Shown: one piece after another, positions 59,860 to 64,000 of the stretch
Layout of the letters: every line of letters begins with the position of its first letter
How positions within the stretch are numbered: position 1 is the stretch's first letter
Origin: Pseudomonas grimontii
GTDB lineage: Bacteria; Pseudomonadota; Gammaproteobacteria; Pseudomonadales; Pseudomonadaceae
DNA: 64,000 bases
Reading direction: 5' to 3'
Assembly: GCF_007858185.1 (NCBI RefSeq)
Contig: NZ_VFES01000008.1
Coordinates: 1-64,000, forward strand
Made by a program: the position numbers and the translations under genes
The notes under the pieces: generated by a model
Database searches by the model: none
What the model saw: only the letters and a program-made list of their open reading frames with translations
What the model was told of the DNA's origin: nothing

Positions 59860-61671
59860 ATGTCAGTTCATCAAATGAATAAGTGGATCACTCAATCATT
59901 CGGTCGCTTGATAGGCCGTTTTGGCATGCAGCCCGAGCTTCAGTGGCCTTCTCGGTCAGCACTGATTTTCAGTCTGCACACAACCACGGCAGCTCTCTTG
60001 GCGCTGGTCATCGCTCAAATGCTGGACCTGCACCATCCTTGGTGGGCTGCGATGACAGTCTGGCTGGTGGCGCAACCTACGCGAGGCCTCTTGATCGAAC
60101 GCATCGGCGCGCGGCTGATCGGTACGGTGGTGGGAGCCATGGCAGGCGGACTTTTGCTGACGGTGTTCTTTGATCAGCAGCACTGGCTAATGCTCCTACT
60201 GGCAGCCTGGATCGCAGCGTGCGCCGGGTATGGAAACCTGTTTCGACATTTTCGAAATTACGGTTTTGTGCTGGCAGGCTACACCGCAGCGATCGTCGCG
60301 CTGTTTGGTATTCAAGACCCCGTGCTCGATGTGGACCTAGCCCTTGGCAGAATCTATTGCACCGTCATCGGCGTGTTGGCTTCAGCTTGTTTTTCATGGA
60401 CGTTTACAGGCAAGTCCGCGTCCCTGGAATCCGTGTACAACCGACTCGATGCGCTGATTGTGGCCAGCGTTCACTACAGCCTCAAAAGGTTGCAGGCAGG
60501 CACTGCACACGATGCCAAAAGTTTTAGTGCGCTGTTGCAGGAACTAGCGGCGCTTGATCTGTGCCTGGATGAAATTGCTGCAGGTTCTCGAACAATGCGT
60601 TTACGGGTCTTTCGCACTCGCGACACGCTGGGCGCGCTTGTCGATTTGCTCGTAAGTAGCCATTTCGATGTTGGCGAAAAACTCCGATTTCCCTCTGACC
60701 TGTTGGTAGCAACTCATCCTGAATCGGCAGCTGCAATGGTGCTCGCGGTGATCAATGAGGTCCACAAAAACACTGAAAACCTTGCCGCAGGCACGCTGTT
60801 CGTTGAAAAATTACAACGCGTCTTTGCAGCGTTGAATGCTTGTGAAACGCCAGGCAGGGAAGCGTTGCAATCAACTCAACAGCGCGACTGGCACGCAACA
60901 TGCCTCGCGGGCTCCAGACCCTTGATTGCGATGTCCATCGCCACCGCAATGTGGTGGGGCCTGGGTTGGTCAGACGGTCCAATGATGGTCATGACGGCCG
61001 TGTTGTTCGCCTCGCTGTTCTCCAGCCATAGCCACGCCAGTGCGGCGTTAAAAGACGTACTTGTTGGCTCGACCGCTGGAGCCGTTCTTGGCGTGACCTG
61101 CCGTTTTTGGCTGTTACCTGAAGTGGGAACGGTGTGGGAGCTGGCCTTGGTTATCGCACCGTTTTTGATGATCGGAGCGTTGCTCATGGCTCGGCCCGGT
61201 ACAGCAAAACTGGCCATCGACCTGAACATGACCTTTTTGTTAATCGCTCAACCTGGATTGCAGGTAGACACCTCCCTTGAACATACCCTGTCGCACATGT
61301 TGGCAATTCTGGGCGGGGTGTTCACTGCCGTGCTGACCTACCGATGGTTGGTTCCTTCATCGCCAGGCTCCCAGCGCAAGCGCCTGTGCAAGCGCATTGC
61401 GCGGCTCGCACTGAAGATCTCGGATACACCTGCCCCACCTGCTCAGGCACGAATTTATGATCAAGTCAGGGGTCTTCTGACAAGTCTGATCAGCCTCGAA
61501 AAAAAGGCCTCTCCACGGCTCATTGCTGCGTTCGAATGCGCAGCGATTGCTCAGCTTTTCGCTCACCACCGAACTGATGAACATCACACCCTTGCACTGC
61601 ACCAGCAATTGGAAAACCTCGCGACTTCCAGGCTGGCAAGCAAGAAGAATACTGGCGCTGACCTACTTTGA
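59860..61671 (+). CDS. FUSC-family inner-membrane transporter (AaeB-like)
   Basis: About 603 aa from ATG 59860; ATGs at 59818 and 59875 are alternatives and none has a strong ribosome site. Two sets of membrane helices (about residues 30-160 and 345-485) separated by a cytoplasmic domain; the HHPWWAAMTVWLVAQPTRGLLIERIGARLIGTVVGA motif defines FUSC/aromatic-acid exporters such as AaeB. Likely exports toxic aromatic acids or phenols. Usually paired with a membrane-fusion partner, which is absent here. Confidence 0.85.
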   Translation: MSVHQMNKWITQSFGRLIGRFGMQPELQWPSRSALIFSLHTTTAALLALVIAQMLDLHHPWWAAMTVWLVAQPTRGLLIERIGARLIGTVVGAMAGGLLLTVFFDQQHWLMLLLAAWIAACAGYGNLFRHFRNYGFVLAGYTAAIVALFGIQDPVLDVDLALGRIYCTVIGVLASACFSWTFTGKSASLESVYNRLDALIVASVHYSLKRLQAGTAHDAKSFSALLQELAALDLCLDEIAAGSRTMRLRVFRTRDTLGALVDLLVSSHFDVGEKLRFPSDLLVATHPESAAAMVLAVINEVHKNTENLAAGTLFVEKLQRVFAALNACETPGREALQSTQQRDWHATCLAGSRPLIAMSIATAMWWGLGWSDGPMMVMTAVLFASLFSSHSHASAALKDVLVGSTAGAVLGVTCRFWLLPEVGTVWELALVIAPFLMIGALLMARPGTAKLAIDLNMTFLLIAQPGLQVDTSLEHTLSHMLAILGGVFTAVLTYRWLVPSSPGSQRKRLCKRIARLALKISDTPAPPAQARIYDQVRGLLTSLISLEKKASPRLIAAFECAAIAQLFAHHRTDEHHTLALHQQLENLATSRLASKKNTGADLL

Positions 61672-61689
61672 ATCAACCGGAGAACACCC

Positions 61690-63166
61690 ATGTCTGACCG
61701 CCCAACACCGTGGCAAAACTTTACTGGCCAATACATCGCCGGGGCCTGGCGTTCCGGAAGTACGCGCAAGGTCCTGGAGAACCGCAACCCTTATGACAAC
61801 GCCCTGCTGACCGAGCTTTCGCTGGGTGATGTTAGCGACCTCGACGACGCCTACCAGGCGGCAGCAACCGCGCAGAAAGCATGGGCGCAGACGTTACCTA
61901 ATGAGCGCTCAGCCTTGTTCATGCGCGCCGTTAGCGTACTGGAAGCCAGGCACGAAGAAATTGTCGACTGATTGATTCGTGAGTCAGGCAGCACGCGTAC
62001 CAAAGCCGAAATCGAGTGGTCAGCGGTACGTTCGACCATGATCACGGCCGCGGCCATGCCTTCGAGAGTCGTCGGCTGCATTCTGCCAATCGACACCCCC
62101 GACAAAGAAAGCCGCGTTTACCGTAAACCACTGGGTGTGGTCGGGGTTATCAGTCCCTGGAACTGGCCGATGCACCTTTCCAATCGGTCTATCGCACCGG
62201 CGCTGGCACTCGGTAACGCCGTCGTCGTGAAGCCTGCCGACGATACGCCGGTGACCGGTGGTTTGTTGTTGGCGAAAATTTACGAAGAGGCCGGTTTTCC
62301 GCCGGGAGTTTTGAACGTGGTCGTGGGAGACGTGGCTGATTTGGGTGATGCCTTTACCCTGCACCCGATTCCAAAATTCATCTTCTTCACGGGATCGACT
62401 CGGGTCGGGCGGCACATTGGGCGCGTTGGCAGTCACAGGCCCGACGCTCAAGCGAGTCGGGTTGGAGTTGGGTGGGAATGCTCCGTGTGTGGTGCTTGAT
62501 GACGCGGACCTCGATCTGGCGGTGCACGCCGCCGTTGTGGGGCGCTTCCTGCACCAAGGTCAAATCTGCATGAGCAGTAACCGGATTATCGTCGACGCCT
62601 CGTTGCAAAAGGATTTCGTCGAAGCGTTTGTCGAGCGCGTTCGCCAGTTGAAAGTCGGCGATCCTGACCTTGCAGATACAGTCATTGGCCCGCTGATGAA
62701 CCGTCGCCAGTTGGAGGGCGCAGTGGCCCGGATCGAGGCGGCGAAAGCCGAAAGCATCGAGTTGTTGCTCGGTGGCGCTGCACACGGGTAGGTACTGCCG
62801 CCTCATGTGTTCGTCAATGTCGATAACATGAGTGACTTGGCCCAGGCTGAGCAATTTTGTCCTGTAGCGCCGATCATCACTGCGCGTGACGAGGCACATG
62901 CGCTGGAGTTGGCCAACCAGACCGAGTTCGGCTTGTCGTCTGCGGTGTTCACCAAGGATGAAGGTCGAGGCCTACGTTTCGCTCAACAGATCGAAGCCGG
63001 CATGACTCACATCAACGACATCTCGGTCAATGATGATCCGAACAACATGTTTGGCGGCGAGAAAAACAGTGGTATCGGGCGATTCAACAGCGATTGGATC
63101 ATCGCGGAGCTGACCAGCGATCACTGGATCTCGGTGCAACACAAACGTCGCGCTTATCCGTTTTAA
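61690..63166 (+). pseudogene. Decayed aldehyde dehydrogenase (paralogue of 52529-54010)
   Basis: Reads as one ~490-residue ALDH similar to the intact copy, but with three lesions: an in-frame TGA (61969-61971) where VDWLIKESG is expected, a one-base loss near 62425 after [10 protein letters not shown], and an in-frame TAG (62789-62791) before VLPPHVF. Catalytic ELGGNAP and GQICMSSNR survive. It starts 18 nt after the FUSC stop, so was once co-transcribed with it. Stop-to-sense errors could mimic this, but three lesions favour true decay. Confidence 0.88.
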
Positions 63167-63203
63167 GGTCAGGGTTTTAGTGGACTGATCGTATGGCATG
63201 AAT

Positions 63204-63270
63204 GCCCCTTGAAAGGGGCGTTCCTTCATACAAAGACTGCCCTGCAGCGATACGTTATTTGCAGGGCAGT
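63204..63270. terminator. Two hairpins between convergent genes
   Basis: GCCCCTT / AAGGGGC (63204-63219) and an 11-bp stem ACTGCCCTGCA / TGCAGGGCAGT (63236-63270). The second is followed by TCTTTGT on the minus strand. They separate the ALDH pseudogene from the convergent oxygenase gene. Confidence 0.6.
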
Positions 63271-63321
63271 CAGTTGTGCGTTGCTGTTGCCAGAACGCTC
63301 GGCTAGACCTCTACCGGTGGG

Positions 63322-64000
63322 TTATGGGATCCAGTTCCCATGAAAACCCAGCGGTATATGATGATCCAGCTTTACCCGTGCCAATGGTGCGCCCGTGAAG
63401 TCGCTCGCGTCGTGGATCACCAGTTCGCTTTTGTTTGTCTGGGGATCCCACCAGACGACCAGCAACCAACCATCGTCTTCACTCACCGCATCGGGTTTGG
63501 CCACGAATATCGGCTCGGCAGGGGACACGTCCCTGTCACCTTCCAGTGTTTGGTACTCGGTTTTGCCTGAAATAAAATCGTGCTTTATCAGGCAATTGAA
63601 ATCGTGGCTGTCACTTTTGGGCTGGTGTACACCGGCAAAGTAGCCGTATTGGTGTTTTGCACCCAGGAGTTTTTCATTGATCCTAGGAAATTCGACGGAG
63701 AAATTTCCGACCCGTGCTCGTGTCATCTGACCGGCATCGAGATCCAGGGTCCAGCGGTACAGCGCGGGAGGTGTGAACGGCGAGCGTCCAGCGTCAGGAA
63801 AAGGAAACGGAAAGAAATTCTCGACTTTTATATCATCGACAAACTGGAGGTCACTGACGCAGCCGTCGACGATTATTTTGCCATCTTCCTCGTAGGCGTT
63901 GACGAAGTGTGTGGTTTGGTAAGCTTCATCGGTGAACCATTGAGTTGCACCGGTCTGCCGATGGACCACCAGGGTTCGATTGCTCTGCTTTGGGTCAAAC
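63322..64000 (-). CDS. Carotenoid/stilbene-cleaving oxygenase (RPE65 family), 3' part
   Basis: About 226 residues of the C-terminal half; the frame continues past the window edge (…FDPKQSNRTLVVHRQTG). Two of the four iron-binding His of this seven-bladed propeller family are visible: HFVNAYEEDGKIIVDG and the terminal GFHGNWIP. Members include lignostilbene dioxygenases and isoeugenol monooxygenase, which cut C=C bonds conjugated to an aromatic ring to give aldehydes. With the neighbouring aldehyde dehydrogenases this fits side-chain cleavage of a phenylpropene or stilbene (inference). Confidence 0.87.
   Translation of the reverse strand, partial: FDPKQSNRTLVVHRQTGATQWFTDEAYQTTHFVNAYEEDGKIIVDGCVSDLQFVDDIKVENFFPFPFPDAGRSPFTPPALYRWTLDLDAGQMTRARVGNFSVEFPRINEKLLGAKHQYGYFAGVHQPKSDSHDFNCLIKHDFISGKTEYQTLEGDRDVSPAEPIFVAKPDAVSEDDGWLLVVWWDPQTNKSELVIHDASDFTGAPLARVKLDHHIPLGFHGNWIP

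Noticed and set aside
1..64000. CRISPR array, rRNA or tRNA genes
   Set aside because: No regularly spaced repeats, no rRNA-like sequence, and no T-loop GTTCRANNC context with a cloverleaf were seen on either strand.

Overview
The window looks like part of a Pseudomonas (gammaproteobacterial) accessory region: an integrative and conjugative element (ICE) of the PFGI-1/pKLC102 class joined to a catabolic island. This rests on protein families I recognise in the translations (MobH relaxase, RAQPRD protein, PFGI-1-type ParB, STY4528/STY4534 replication proteins, TraC/TraD/TraG of the PFL_46xx-47xx series). No database search was run. No tRNA, integrase or att site is visible, so both ends of the element lie outside the window or are unrecognised.

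Layout. 0.1-2.5 kb: a large Mrr/PD-(D/E)XK-like cargo gene. 3.2-8.7 kb: MobH relaxase TraI, ArdC antirestriction protein and small ICE genes. 8.7-31.3 kb: the type IV secretion/mating operon, almost all on the minus strand with 4-nt start/stop overlaps (order of transcription: pilL, coiled-coil protein, TIGR03759, transglycosylase, TIGR03765, TraD, TIGR03747, RAQPRD, TIGR03758, TIGR03745, TIGR03750, TIGR03746, TIGR03749, TIGR03752, lipoprotein, TraC, then TIGR03756, TIGR03755, a membrane protein and TraG). It is interrupted by two cargo insertions: a 772-aa helical-repeat protein of unknown function (23-25.3 kb) and an Xre regulator plus zeta-toxin-type pair (13-15 kb). 31.4-44.4 kb: the maintenance/replication module (RadC, STY4534, topoisomerase III, SSB, DUF3158, PFL_4669, STY4528, DUF2857, ParB, ParA, AlpA).

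The main noncoding signal is a repeated, promoter-driven structured leader on the minus strand (copies at 6.9-7.2, 7.9-8.2 and 33.7-34.1 kb, and a diverged stand-alone member at 34.4-34.5 kb). Each has a sigma70-like promoter and interleaved stems that form pseudoknots with a hairpin in a fixed position, several with a UUCG loop. From memory this matches the orphan STAXI motif, reported near ssb, topoisomerase, antirestriction and integrase genes; three of those four gene types are in this window. Long perfect inverted repeats (34.35, 38.7 kb) and iteron-like palindromes inside the STY4528 gene (39.2-39.35 kb) are candidate replication or partition sites.

44.6-64 kb: catabolic cargo. It holds a chemoreceptor, an SphA-type outer-membrane protein gene broken by an IS5-family element, two paralogous DUF2236 (MpaB/rubber-oxygenase-like) proteins around a PucR-type regulator, then an operon (MFS aromatic-acid transporter, FAH-family hydrolase, IclR regulator, MhpA-like flavin hydroxylase, VOC extradiol dioxygenase, aldehyde dehydrogenase), a FUSC efflux protein, a decayed second aldehyde dehydrogenase, and the 3' part of a carotenoid/stilbene-cleaving oxygenase. 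The combination of two kinds of C=C-cleaving oxygenase with aldehyde dehydrogenases and a ring-cleavage module suggests a pathway for a phenolic compound with an alkenyl, prenyl or stilbene side chain. The substrate is not determinable from sequence.
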